Source of the DNA: Microcoleus sp. FACHB-672 | GTDB lineage: Bacteria > Cyanobacteriota > Cyanobacteriia > Cyanobacteriales > Oscillatoriaceae | Assembly (NCBI RefSeq): GCF_014695725.1 | Contig: NZ_JACJOU010000004.1 | Span: forward strand, 1 to 64,000 | Direction: 5' to 3' | Length of the DNA: 64,000 bases | Made by a program: the position numbers and the translations under genes | Part shown: piece by piece, positions 8,736 to 17,161 of the stretch | Position numbering within the stretch: the first letter of the stretch is position 1 | Layout: each line of letters opens with the position of its first letter | The notes under the pieces: generated by a model | The model's input: only the letters and a program-made list of their open reading frames with translations | The model's database searches: none | What the model was told of the DNA's origin: nothing

Positions 8736-9233
8736 CCCCCTTTGTGTTTAAGACAAAAAGATTTAATTGCGTTATTTGTAGTATAAATACTACTTTTTGG
8801 CTGAAATTGCTTACCTGTCCTTTAGTTTCAGTCTCCGAGAGACGCTGAATTTGCTAGCACGACAGGATATTTTTAGCTGTGCCGATTGAGCATACTACAG
8901 CACAACCAAGTCAATCACACTTTGCTGATCGTCTTTAGCTGGAAAGTTAAATCGCTTACGTGTCTCTCTCGTTTAGAGCCGACTCAGACACTTAGTTGTG
9001 ATTTATTAGAATTATAAACAATGTGTGTAACTTTTTGCAACACAAATGTGTCAATAGGTTGATTTTCTTCCGACGAACCGACACATTTCTTAAAGATATC
9101 GGCAAAACAACCGCCCAGTTCAAGATTTGGGTAATTTTTTTAAAAAAATTAAGTCTTTTGGCCTAATCTAATAAGAACAGATTCATCGCCCGCCCTTCTT
9201 CACCTGTTCGTAAGGATAGCAGTGAATTACGGC
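8736..9233. other. Intergenic region with tRNA-Cys remnant
   Basis: No gene seen. It holds a GTCTC-rich pair of short related blocks near 8810-8850 and 8950-8995, and the degenerate tRNA-Cys fragment at 9101-9132. Confidence 0.5.
9101..9132 (+). pseudogene. Degenerate 3' fragment of tRNA-Cys
   Basis: The stretch matches the anticodon-to-T-arm part of the intact tRNA-Cys (about 2617-2648): GCAAAAC is identical (7/7), CCCAGTTCAA is identical (10/10), followed by a diverged ATTTGGGT, with a two-base shortening between. The following T/A run also resembles the intact locus. No acceptor stem or anticodon stem can form. It may be a leftover of integration at tRNA-Cys. Confidence 0.45.
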
Positions 9234-9407
9234 TTAGCCCATATAGCTACCTTTAGAGCCAGCTTCCAGCAGTCCCTGCCACATATCCTTGGGGGCTTGA
9301 AAGTAGCGGTAGCTTTTGCCACTATTAAAAACAACTTCCAACGGCTCGGTTGCTTCGTCATAGTCGGCAGCCTGAATCATGCTAGATTCTACCGGATGTA
9401 GTTGCAT
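9234..9407 (-). CDS. KTSC-domain small protein
   Basis: 57-residue reading frame starting ATG CAA CTA CAT and ending ATG GGC TAA on the minus strand. The sequence shows the whole KTSC domain: VESSMIQAADYDEATEPLEV, a central YRY motif (SYRYFQAPKDMW) and the ending LLEAGSKGSYMG. KTSC is named for the C-terminal extension of some lysyl-tRNA synthetases and also occurs as a free-standing domain; RNA binding has been suggested but not shown. The gene stands alone, so context gives no further clue. It is short enough to be missed by gene callers. Confidence 0.85.
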   Translation of the reverse strand: MQLHPVESSMIQAADYDEATEPLEVVFNSGKSYRYFQAPKDMWQGLLEAGSKGSYMG

Positions 9408-10083
9408 CGTCTTCGCTTCAGGTAAATTTTAAGCAAGCGGAATTGACTATTTATATTAAACTCATGGTCTGTCTAATCACGCCTGTTTAAAAAAACAAAA
9501 TAATGCAAAAATTTAAGAATAATGGTTTTAATTGCGGAACTTAAACAAAAAACATCCACTCAGTATTTCAATAGTAACTGCTAGCATGAATATCACTAAA
9601 AGTTTAGTTTTATCTAAATTTGCATAATAGGAATGCACATTTAATAAATACGAAAAAGTGTCTAATTATATTAAAGGTTTTTTAATTGATCGATCAGAAA
9701 AAAGGCTCTGGATGTCGATGATGTAAAGTTAATCCCCATCCAGGTAAAATTCTCATAGAAGTCCATCACAAAGATTGACAGCCGTTAAAAGTGCTTGAGT
9801 TGCTTTCATCCCTCAGATAAATTAGGGCGGGTTTCAGCTTCCCACACGGTTTCTCTCAGGGGAAAGGTGGGAATTGGCGCAGGTTCCTGTAGCCAGCGCC
9901 GGCCTGACGGGCTGACTCTGCACTGAATCAAGCATCATACATCACTGTCTAGCTCACAAGCAGTAGTCCAGGAAATGAGAGGTTGCGGGCTAAATTGCTG
10001 AGGGATGCCGGCATTTCGCAGCCAAAAAAATCGTAAGTCAGGGTAGCGGAAGTCAGCCAAGCTTTGCTATAATACGTTTTGTT
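9408..10083. other. Intergenic region before tRNA-Thr
   Basis: AT-rich left half, GC-richer right half. No recognisable gene. A 63-codon minus frame at 9949-10140 is only the antisense of tRNA-Thr. Confidence 0.5.
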
Positions 10084-10155
10084 GCTGGTGTAGCTCAGTG
10101 GTAGAGCAGCTGATTTGTAATCAGCCGGTCGCAAGTTCAAATCTTGTCACCAGCT
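10084..10155 (+). tRNA. tRNA-Thr (anticodon TGT)
   Basis: 72-nt cloverleaf. Acceptor GCTGGTG (10084-10090) pairs with CACCAGC (10148-10154), discriminator T. The D arm is GCTCAGTGGTAGAGC; the anticodon stem GCTGA/TCAGC encloses TTTGTAA, anticodon TGT. The T arm contains GTTCAAATC. CCA is not encoded. Confidence 0.95.
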
Positions 10156-10423
10156 TTAAAATCTAAGTGCAACGACAAACCACTCCTGTCGCTTTAGCGG
10201 AAATAGGAACTAGCCTCGCAGACTACGGATGTTTTAGCTCTACGGATTCGACCCGGAAGCGCAAGCAGATTGGCTCGAGCAAGCAACTAGGACAGATGCA
10301 GCTTTAAAAGTCTAGCCTTAGGACGGATGGGTTTTCTCATTCCACATCCCTCTATTGGGTGGGGTAGTTCATCAAAACAAGTATCGTAAGGATATATCCT
10401 AGCCACGCCCACTGGGAATTAGT

Positions 10424-11011
10424 ATGTCAAACAAATCAGATCGCCCTGCGCTTCCCCCATCTGTTCAGCGAGTTGTCCCTGTATTTCGCTATGCCGGCTG
10501 GAGTAGCTTCTGGGTGCAATTAGTTCTAGCTGTTGTTGCCGGCCTAATTTTCTTATTTTGTATCCCTCTGGCCATCCCGCGCGGCAACGCCGTCAACACA
10601 GCTAACCCCGGTACTGGGCCAGGGACATTTTTTGCGATTAGCGGATTAGTCGTCCTTGGTATCAGTATCTATTGGTCTTGGCGATACACCCGCGTTGCCA
10701 ACCAACTTCAATCTGCCAATCCCAACTTACGCCCCAAAAAAGCAGACGCCATGAAACTTCTGCGGCGCGGATTGCTCCTAAATTTAGTAGGGATGCTGTT
10801 GACCCTTCTAGGGGCAGAAGCGATTAACGGGACTCTATTGGCCAAGTCATTCAGTTCTCAAGGCGCTTTCTTCACCGATCCGGCAGCAGTGAGTCGATTG
10901 ATTCAACCCCTAGATATCTTTCTGGTGTTGGGGAACACTCACACGATTGTGGCGCACTTTGTCGGCATTGCTACAGTGCTGTGGTTGATTGAGTGGGTTA
11001 ATAAAGATTAG
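10424..11011 (+). CDS. DUF3611 family membrane protein (Tic21/PIC1-related)
   Basis: 195-residue integral membrane protein with four hydrophobic helices (about 31-52, 68-88, 111-133, 160-190). The family marker segments FRYAGWSSFWVQLVLAVVAG and LDIFLVLGNTHTIVAHFVG identify DUF3611, which is widespread in cyanobacteria and plastids; to my knowledge the chloroplast inner-envelope protein Tic21/PIC1, linked to iron or protein transport, belongs to this family. The length is normal. It follows tRNA-Thr by about 270 bp and has no close downstream partner, so it is probably monocistronic. Function in cyanobacteria is not settled. Confidence 0.85.
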   Translation: MSNKSDRPALPPSVQRVVPVFRYAGWSSFWVQLVLAVVAGLIFLFCIPLAIPRGNAVNTANPGTGPGTFFAISGLVVLGISIYWSWRYTRVANQLQSANPNLRPKKADAMKLLRRGLLLNLVGMLLTLLGAEAINGTLLAKSFSSQGAFFTDPAAVSRLIQPLDIFLVLGNTHTIVAHFVGIATVLWLIEWVNKD

Positions 11012-11519
11012 CCGGCCCTCAGCCTTCGGGCATATTTAAAACTCGCGATCTTTGCCCAGATTAAAACCTTAGCGATCCGGAATCACTGCCTATTTTGCGA
11101 AAGACGTACTTAGTACAATTCAAGCATCCTGTGAATTAACCACTAACAGCTAGTGAGCCGGCACAACAGAAAGGGATGGTTACAGTTTTCCCCAATACTG
11201 TTACCAATTGCCCACACTCTATCAGCAGCTAAATTTGGAATTTTAGATATTGGATGTTGGTTAAAAAACATTCAAAAATCTAAGCTCTCTTTTAAAATTA
11301 GCTGAAATGAAAAATATGATGTGTGTCTCCCATCCCACTTCTGTGTGGCTTAGTTAGTCATACCAAATCCGTATCCACAACCCCCTTTTTCTTGAGACTA
11401 AAGCCCCCTTCTCACTGTTTGTCTGACTTAAGACTCACGGCTCAGAACTCAGGACTGGAAGCGGACTGCGGACTTGGTATGAGATGCTGTTTCACTCAAG
11501 CACGGAGACAATATCAATC
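11012..11519. other. Intergenic region before the HTH protein
   Basis: No gene recognised; the 68-codon plus frame at 11323-11529 is low-complexity and overlaps the next start. The ribosome binding site CGGAGA of the next gene is at its right end. Confidence 0.5.
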
Positions 11520-12512
11520 ATGGCACTGAAACCGGCGGCGCACTCTAATGTGACTAGCCAGACAAACCTTGAAGCATCTCAAGAAGCCTTACGAGTTTTA
11601 CTGGGTCAAATTGAAACTGAACTCTATCAGAGTGACACCTATCGCCGCGCTTTAGCCAGTTTTGAGACGCTGCTAGGGGAAAACGATCAGGGCAGCCAGA
11701 TTCTGATCAAGGCAGTGGCCAGAGAAGCAATTGGACTGGCATTAAAAAAATTTATCAAACACTATCGAGCGCTGCCAGCCGCCAACCAGAAAGGTGAGGG
11801 CGCAAGCGCTCAAGATACCCTTAACCCGTCTGCTGTTGCCGATGCCGGCAAACCGTCTGCTCAAACCGGCACTGTTCTGTCTCAAGCAATCTCCTCAGCA
11901 GGTATGAAGAGTCGAACTCAAAAACTCTCGAAAGCTCAGCTGGCAGCCCAAAAAATCGAGCTACAGCGGGAAGAGCGTTTGCGCCAGATTGGCCAAGAAC
12001 TGGAACAAGCACGTCAGGCTCGTTTCCTTTCCCGCCAGCAACTTCACCGTCAAACTCTAGTCCCACTCGCTCACCTAGAAGCGTTAGAAACAGGCCATAT
12101 TGAGCAATTACCAGAGGATGTTTTTGTTCGGGGTTTTATCCGCCGGCTAGCGAATGCGCTGGGGTTAGATGGTGCCGGTATGGTTGCTTCTTTACCCGCA
12201 CCCGACCCTATAAAATCTGTCGTACCGTCCTGGCAGCGACCTTTATCTGAATCTGGAATGCAATTGCGAACAGGACATTTGTACGTTGGTTATACCGCCC
12301 TCATGGCAAGTGCTGTAGGCGGACTTTCTTGGATGTCTGGGCAAGCAACACCTGGAGCAATTGCTGAACCTGATCCGGCTGCTTTATCTCCTAAAACTGT
12401 CTCTGAATCAATCAAGCCGGCGGAACCAACCGCAACGCCCGGTTTAACTTCAGGTAAAAATCGCGTAGCTGCCGGCTCTGATATTGCACCGCCGGAGGCG
12501 CTTGCTTTTTAG
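11520..12512 (+). CDS. RodZ-like helix-turn-helix domain protein
   Basis: 330 residues from ATG 11520, chosen over the in-frame ATG at 11484 because CGGAGA precedes it. An N-terminal helical region (about 15-90) is followed by a low-complexity linker, then an HTH_25/Xre-type domain (about 165-225; IGQELEQARQARFLSRQQL, TLVPLAHLEALETG, PEDVFVRGFIRRLANALGL) as in the cytoskeletal protein RodZ. A hydrophobic segment around LYVGYTALMASAVGGLSW could be a membrane anchor, and the C-terminal tail is Pro/Ala rich. This layout resembles RodZ relatives (cytoplasmic HTH, one TM, extracytoplasmic tail), but the extra N-terminal part is unusual, so I do not assign rodZ. Confidence 0.65.
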   Translation: MALKPAAHSNVTSQTNLEASQEALRVLLGQIETELYQSDTYRRALASFETLLGENDQGSQILIKAVAREAIGLALKKFIKHYRALPAANQKGEGASAQDTLNPSAVADAGKPSAQTGTVLSQAISSAGMKSRTQKLSKAQLAAQKIELQREERLRQIGQELEQARQARFLSRQQLHRQTLVPLAHLEALETGHIEQLPEDVFVRGFIRRLANALGLDGAGMVASLPAPDPIKSVVPSWQRPLSESGMQLRTGHLYVGYTALMASAVGGLSWMSGQATPGAIAEPDPAALSPKTVSESIKPAEPTATPGLTSGKNRVAAGSDIAPPEALAF

Positions 12513-12552
12513 CTAGGGAAGAGGGAGTGAGGAGGAAAAAGCTGGAATCACC

Positions 12553-12586
12553 CCTGCCTATACCTTTAGGGTGGCGCAGCCTTGCT
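12553..12586. repeat. Dispersed repeat, PLGWRSLA-type element (copy 1)
   Basis: Short element (CCTATACCTTTAGGG followed by TGGCGCAGCCTTGC) that recurs at 23851-23883, 55051-55087 and 57351-57384 in both orientations. It contains a small palindrome (TACCTTTAGG/CCTAAAGGTA on opposite strands) and, when translated by chance, yields PLGWRSLA. Confidence 0.75.
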
Positions 12587-12620
12587 CCTCTTTCCTCCAT
12601 CCTCAACGAGTTCGTAGCTT

Positions 12621-13733
12621 CTAGTTGCTCAAAACCAGGTTATCTCGGTGAACCACGGTTTCAGCGCCGGCATAACCTAAAATCTGGGAAATTTCATCAG
12701 ACTTGCGCCCTCGAATTCGCTGTAGTTCCGGGCTGCTGTAGTTTACCAATCCTCTCGCCATTTCCCGACCGCTAAGATCACATAGCTGCACAGCATCTGA
12801 GGCATTGAATTCTCCTTCAATCCCGGTGATGCCGGCAGGAAGTAACGATTTTCCCAGCTGACAGATCGCTGCCACGGCACCGGCATCTAAAAACAGCTTC
12901 CCCGCGGGAATCAAACCGTGAGCGATCCAGCGCTTGCGGGCGCTGTCAGTTCGGGGTTGGGGTTCAAACTGAGTGCCAATAGGTTCTCCCTGCAAGATTT
13001 TGTCAATATTTCTAGGATAAGCGCCGGCAGTGATCACCGTACGAACCCCCGCACCCGTGGCAATGCGTGCTGCTTCGATTTTGGTTGCCATGCCGCCGGT
13101 GCCCCAACTGGTGCCACTGCCGCCGGTTTGTACCTGTAACTCTGTCAATTGTTCCAAGCGCTGCACTAACGCAATCGGTTGGGCGTCTGGCACTTCGCGC
13201 GGATCGGCGGAGTACAACCGATCTACATCGGTGAGTATAAATAGCCAGTCAGCTTCGATCAAGCTGGCTACCAGTGCCGAAAGCGTGTCATTATCCCCAA
13301 ACTTGAGTTCTTCAACGGCTACGGTGTCGTTTTCATTGACCACCGGCACCACTCCCAACCGCAACAATTCTTGGAAGGTGTTGTAAGCATTTACATATCG
13401 GCTACGCTGCACCAAGTCGGTTCGAGTCAGTAGCACTTGAGCGATTGGCTGTTGCAGGGTTGTAAAAAAGTCATCGTATACCCGGATTAGCCGGCCTTGG
13501 CCCACTGCTGCGACTGCCTGCTTCAGGGCAATGCTGCGAGGTCGTTCTTGTAGTCCCAGGCGAGCGCAACCCACCCCCACGGCACCAGAGGAAACCAAAA
13601 CAACTCGGTGCCCTTGCCGACGTAGGTCTGTGAGGGTTTCTACGAGGGTAGCAATGGTGGAAAGGGCGAGGTTGCCGGTGGCCGGCACCGTCAAACTAGA
13701 AGTCCCTATTTTTACAACGATGGTTTGCGGCAT
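12621..13733 (-). CDS. proB: Glutamate 5-kinase
   Basis: 370 residues; catalyses the first step of proline synthesis, ATP-dependent phosphorylation of glutamate, in the cytoplasm. The N-terminal amino-acid kinase domain (1-250) shows [41 protein letters not shown] and [12 protein letters not shown]. The C-terminal PUA domain (about 275-360) contains [14 protein letters not shown] and [16 protein letters not shown]. Length and domain order are those of standard ProB. The gene is read leftward and is separated from the yqeG-mltG group by a strong hairpin terminator. Proline made by this route commonly serves in osmotic adaptation as well as protein synthesis. Confidence 0.97.
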   Translation of the reverse strand: MPQTIVVKIGTSSLTVPATGNLALSTIATLVETLTDLRRQGHRVVLVSSGAVGVGCARLGLQERPRSIALKQAVAAVGQGRLIRVYDDFFTTLQQPIAQVLLTRTDLVQRSRYVNAYNTFQELLRLGVVPVVNENDTVAVEELKFGDNDTLSALVASLIEADWLFILTDVDRLYSADPREVPDAQPIALVQRLEQLTELQVQTGGSGTSWGTGGMATKIEAARIATGAGVRTVITAGAYPRNIDKILQGEPIGTQFEPQPRTDSARKRWIAHGLIPAGKLFLDAGAVAAICQLGKSLLPAGITGIEGEFNASDAVQLCDLSGREMARGLVNYSSPELQRIRGRKSDEISQILGYAGAETVVHRDNLVLSN

Positions 13734-13833
13734 GAGAAGAGATCAGGGGACTTGGTGAGGCATTAGGGAATTAGGGCCTGGGGCATTGGGGATTGGGCAT
13801 CTTTCCCCTAGCTCCTAATGCCTAGCCCATCAA

Positions 13834-13878
13834 TTGTAAAGCGCCAGCTCCTTCTCAGAGAAGACTGGCGCTTTACAA
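13834..13878 (-). terminator. Hairpin terminator downstream of yqeG
   Basis: TTGTAAAGCGCCAG (13834-13847) and CTGGCGCTTTACAA (13865-13878) form a perfect 14-bp inverted repeat with a 17-nt loop. It lies 3' of the leftward yqeG gene and 5' of proB, isolating the two units. There is no long T run. Confidence 0.7.
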
Positions 13879-14026
13879 AGGTATTTATTTTTTATGGTTA
13901 GGGTCTTTATATTTGCTGACCCCATTTGAACTACAACTATCATCGCCTGAAAAAAGCGAAGTCTTCAGTTTCATAATGTTTTTTTTATATTTCGCGATGT
14001 CAGGATTCATCACGGTTTGTAAAGTT

Positions 14027-14551
14027 TTATTGCTTTGGAGGCGTGAGGGTGGCTCCGAGGATTTGAGAAAACCACACCTCAAAGGAACGCCACTGATACC
14101 GGCGGATCGCTTCCGTGGGATCGATGACAGGCTCAACCAAAATGGTAAACATTCCCAAGCGGTTGCCGGCGAGGACATCGGTAAAAAGGCGATCCCCAAC
14201 CATCGCCACCTGATCAACCGGCAGGTTCATGCCATCAACCGCTTGCCTTAACTTGCGTCGGGAGGGTTTAGCCGCTCCCATAATGTAGGGCACGTTCAAG
14301 GACTCGGCGATGCTGCGAATACGATAGGCGCTGAGGTTATTGCTGACGAGCCAGAGCTTTGCCAGGGGTCTAATAGTATCTACCCACTGCCGCATTTCTG
14401 GAGAAGCTTCAGCAACCCGCATAGGCACCAAGGTTTCATCCACATCCAGGACTAATCCTTTCAGCTGGTATTGCTGCACAATCGTCGGTGTCAGACTCAA
14501 AATTGAGTCTCCTAAAACTAAGTCAGGCTGTAAGAGTTTGCCCCAAGACAT
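14027..14551 (-). CDS. yqeG: YqeG-family HAD IIIA phosphatase
   Basis: 174 residues from ATG 14551 (MSWGKLLQPDLVLGDSIL), the usual start for the family; a longer frame from 14602 would overlap mltG by 35 bp. HAD motifs are intact: LDVDETLVP (nucleophile Asp and acid/base Asp), LVSNN, AAKPSRRKLR and MVGDRLFTDVLAGN. Relatives in plants and cyanobacteria include phosphatidylglycerophosphate phosphatases (PGPP1 type), so a role in phosphatidylglycerol synthesis for thylakoid membranes is plausible but not proven by sequence. It directly follows mltG, probably in one operon, and ends before a strong hairpin. Confidence 0.88.
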   Translation of the reverse strand: MSWGKLLQPDLVLGDSILSLTPTIVQQYQLKGLVLDVDETLVPMRVAEASPEMRQWVDTIRPLAKLWLVSNNLSAYRIRSIAESLNVPYIMGAAKPSRRKLRQAVDGMNLPVDQVAMVGDRLFTDVLAGNRLGMFTILVEPVIDPTEAIRRYQWRSFEVWFSQILGATLTPPKQ

Positions 14552-14567
14552 TGTTAATTGTTGATGG

Positions 14568-15662
14568 TTAGTTGGGTGATTTTTCAGTAGCCGAACGCTC
14601 ATCCCGAATTTTCGCTTGAGCGGCTTCGTGTTCGGCTAAGGTGCGGCTAAAGACGTGAGTTCCGTCATATAGCGCCACAAAATAGAGAAATTCTGTGTTT
14701 TCTGGATTGAGAGTAGCTTTTAAGCTCTCAACGCCGGGACTGGCAATAGGGGTTGGCGGCAAGCCGGCATTGATATAGGTGTTATAGGGAGAAGGCGTAT
14801 TAACTTGGGCCAAGGTTAGGGGTTTATCGGGTGTTTGGGTAACTCCCAAGCCGTATTCAACGGTGGGATCGGCACCTAATGACATTCCTTCTTGTAAGCG
14901 CTTGGTAAACACGCCGGCAATTCGGGCACGTTCCCCAGGAATGACAGCCTCTTTTTCCACGATGCTGGCGAGTGTCACCCATTCAAGCAAGCTCATCTTG
15001 GTCTGCTGATCTCCTTTTTGATAGATCGGAAGTGCCAACTGCTCAAACCGAGTGAGCATCTGTTTTAAAACTGCTTGCGGGGTAATGTCATCACCGACTA
15101 GCTCGTAGGTGTCGGGGTATAGGAAACCTTCGAGATGGGGTAACCCATTGGGCAGCCAGGGGTACTGGGCTTGCGGAATTTCGCTAGCTGCTTTGAGAAA
15201 GTCTTCGGCTTTAAAAAACCCTTGTGACTCAAAGTAGGCAGCCATTTGCTTGAGTGACCATCCTTCGGGAATGGTGAAGTTGAGCTTGACAACGTCGCCA
15301 GCCCAAATTTTATTGGCAATCTCTTGCATCGATTCTGTGGGGGCGATGTTATAAGTGCCGGCTTTAAAATCCCCACCCCCATTGCGTTGCATTAACCACC
15401 GCGCCCATAGTTTCCAAGCAGACGCGGAACGGATCAAACCGGCTGACTCTAGATCCTGGCCAATTTGTTGAGCCGATGTTCCGGGCGGAATTTGCAGCTG
15501 AACCGCTTTGTCTTGGGGTGAGTTTCCCGAAGCAACCGAGCCTGCCGGCGGCGCACTGGCCCAACTCCACCAAGACCAGCCCTGCCAAGCACAGACTCCT
15601 AGGGTCGTCAGTATGATAGCGAGGAACAACGACCACTTGGAAATGCGTTTGACAACTTTCAT
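14568..15662 (-). CDS. mltG: Endolytic murein transglycosylase
   Basis: 364 residues with one N-terminal transmembrane anchor (about 11-28) and a periplasmic YceG/MltG domain. It shows a LysM-like segment (VQLQIPPGTSAQQIGQDL), the family block LEGFLYPDTYEL, the catalytic-region ASIVEKEAV with the conserved Glu, and SPYNTYINAGLPPTPIASPG. MltG cleaves nascent glycan strands and so sets their length during peptidoglycan synthesis. It sits between DUF3727 and yqeG, a leftward order I recognise from other cyanobacteria. The 196-bp gap to DUF3727 leaves room for its own promoter. Confidence 0.95.
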   Translation of the reverse strand: MKVVKRISKWSLFLAIILTTLGVCAWQGWSWWSWASAPPAGSVASGNSPQDKAVQLQIPPGTSAQQIGQDLESAGLIRSASAWKLWARWLMQRNGGGDFKAGTYNIAPTESMQEIANKIWAGDVVKLNFTIPEGWSLKQMAAYFESQGFFKAEDFLKAASEIPQAQYPWLPNGLPHLEGFLYPDTYELVGDDITPQAVLKQMLTRFEQLALPIYQKGDQQTKMSLLEWVTLASIVEKEAVIPGERARIAGVFTKRLQEGMSLGADPTVEYGLGVTQTPDKPLTLAQVNTPSPYNTYINAGLPPTPIASPGVESLKATLNPENTEFLYFVALYDGTHVFSRTLAEHEAAQAKIRDERSATEKSPN

Positions 15663-15858
15663 ATTTAATGCTATTAAACAATCAGTTTCTACAGAAAAGT
15701 CGTGAATGCGTGGGGGCGTCAGCCTTTGCCGGCATAGCCTGCCCCCTGATTAAGTCAGCCCTAGGCGCTAAGAGAGCAAGCTTCGCCCTTAGGAGCGCGA
15801 TGAAAGCCGGGATTTTGAGATGGGAATATTTAAGCGGCAAAACCCAAACTTTCCAGGC

Positions 15859-16446
15859 TTACTCCTCTAGTTCCTCGTCAAAGAGCCGATCTTCGATCAG
15901 TCCTTCTAGAGCTGGCAGCATTGGCTCTAGCTTTTGGAACTCTTCAGGGGAGAGCAATTCAGGCTCACCGTCGTCATTAATCCGAGCTAGAACAAAGAAG
16001 GGATCGAGGGGCGTATAAATGGCATACTCTAGCTCTTCGTGGTAGAAGCTCGCTAGCCACTGTAGCTCTTCATAATCACCCTCTTCTGTATCTTCATCTT
16101 CCCCGATATCCTCGGAGGATAAATCCGGCAAGTCACCTTCAACTGTGAGGGTGATGGCTGTGCGTTTGAGGGTGAGGTTTTGCTCTTCGAGAACAGCTTT
16201 GGCTATCGAAAAGAGCGGATCAACGTCCTCGTCTTCTATAGGGACTGCTTCCTCGTCATCCCCTTCTGCTTGCCAAGCAAAAATTTCGACGGGAGAATCG
16301 ATGGGCAGGAGTAAAACGTATTCCTGACCTTCTAACTCCAAAGAATGCTCAATAGAACAGGTAAGCGTCCGTCCAGATTCATCCGTCAAGGTGACGGTAT
16401 CTGAGGAAGGACGCCCATTCTCTTTAGGGGATTGGGATTTTGTCAT
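15859..16446 (-). CDS. DUF3727 domain protein
   Basis: 195-residue, very acidic soluble protein of the cyanobacterial/plastid DUF3727 family. A small beta-rich N-terminal part (VTLTDESGRTLTCSIEHSL, EYVLLLPIDSPVEIF) is followed by a long Asp/Glu-rich linker and a C-terminal part with EELEYAIYTPLDPFFVLAR and LSPEEFQKLEPMLPALEGL. No catalytic residues can be named. The pairing with ruvX upstream and mltG downstream is common in cyanobacteria. Function unknown. Confidence 0.85.
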   Translation of the reverse strand: MTKSQSPKENGRPSSDTVTLTDESGRTLTCSIEHSLELEGQEYVLLLPIDSPVEIFAWQAEGDDEEAVPIEDEDVDPLFSIAKAVLEEQNLTLKRTAITLTVEGDLPDLSSEDIGEDEDTEEGDYEELQWLASFYHEELEYAIYTPLDPFFVLARINDDGEPELLSPEEFQKLEPMLPALEGLIEDRLFDEELEE

Positions 16447-16605
16447 TTGTCATTTGTCCTTTGTCCTTTGCCAGGTGTCAGCGGCCAGTTGTCAGCAGTT
16501 ATGAGCGACTGACAAGTGAGCGCAGCCCACTGAGCAATGACCTAGGGGATGAGAACAGGGTGGATAGGTTGACAGTTTGGGGCAGTTTCCAAGGTCACTG
16601 GGAAT

Positions 16606-16644
16606 AAACCAACGCTGAAAGCTCAATGCAATCGCCGTTGGTTT
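16606..16644 (-). terminator. Hairpin between ruvX and DUF3727
   Basis: AAACCAACG (16606-16614) and CGTTGGTTT (16636-16644) are a perfect 9-bp inverted repeat located 3' of the leftward ruvX. It may be a terminator or attenuator; the T run after it is short. Confidence 0.5.
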
Positions 16645-16694
16645 AACGTCTATTGGACGACTCTAGTGCATAGCAAATTGCACTCACCAGAATA

Positions 16695-17144
16695 TCACGG
16701 TAGAGTACCTTCCCTCTTCGGCTGTCGGCGCTCGTCTAGCCACTGCTGTAAAATCAGGGCAGCTGCTTTGCGGTCAATCAGTCCTTTATTACGCGAGGGA
16801 GAGCGATTTTCTGCAATGATCATTTGCTCCGCCTGAAATGACGTTAAGCGCTCATCCACATATTCCACCGGCAGTTGCAGTGCCTCAGAAAGGCGGTTGG
16901 AAAATTTCTGCACGGATTTGGCTTGGAAACCCACATCGCCATTCATGGAATAGGGTAAACCGACAACAAGCACTTGCACTTGTCTTTCCTCGACCAATTG
17001 ACGCAGTTGTGCCACATCTCGGTCAAAGGAGGTGCGCTCGATGGTCGTCAGTCCGGTGGCAATTAAGCCTGTGCCATCACAGCCGGCCACCCCGATGCGC
17101 TTGCTGCCAAGATCCAAACCCAGAGCTGAAATTCTCGCTGCCAT
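16695..17144 (-). CDS. ruvX: RuvX/YqgF-type pre-16S rRNA nuclease / putative Holliday-junction resolvase
   Basis: 149 residues, RNase H fold. Catalytic motifs are present: GLDLGSKRIGVA with the first Asp, VVGLPYSMNG, YVDERLTS with Asp-Glu, and the C-terminal DRKAAALILQQWL with the last Asp. Members process the 5' end of 16S rRNA in E. coli (YqgF) and have been described as Holliday-junction resolvases. The length is standard. The gene starts 17 bp after the GNAT stop codon, so it is probably translated from a common transcript. Confidence 0.93.
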   Translation of the reverse strand: MAARISALGLDLGSKRIGVAGCDGTGLIATGLTTIERTSFDRDVAQLRQLVEERQVQVLVVGLPYSMNGDVGFQAKSVQKFSNRLSEALQLPVEYVDERLTSFQAEQMIIAENRSPSRNKGLIDRKAAALILQQWLDERRQPKREGTLP

Positions 17145-17161
17145 AGTTATTAATTAATGTC

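Noticed and set aside
9949-10140. 63-codon minus frame with NLRPADYKSAALPLSY
   Set aside because: Antisense of tRNA-Thr; this peptide is a well-known annotation artefact.
12527-12775. 82-codon frame containing PIPLGWRSLAP (and the similar one at 23683-23883)
   Set aside because: Translation of the dispersed repeat element, overlapping proB or the ZIP gene.
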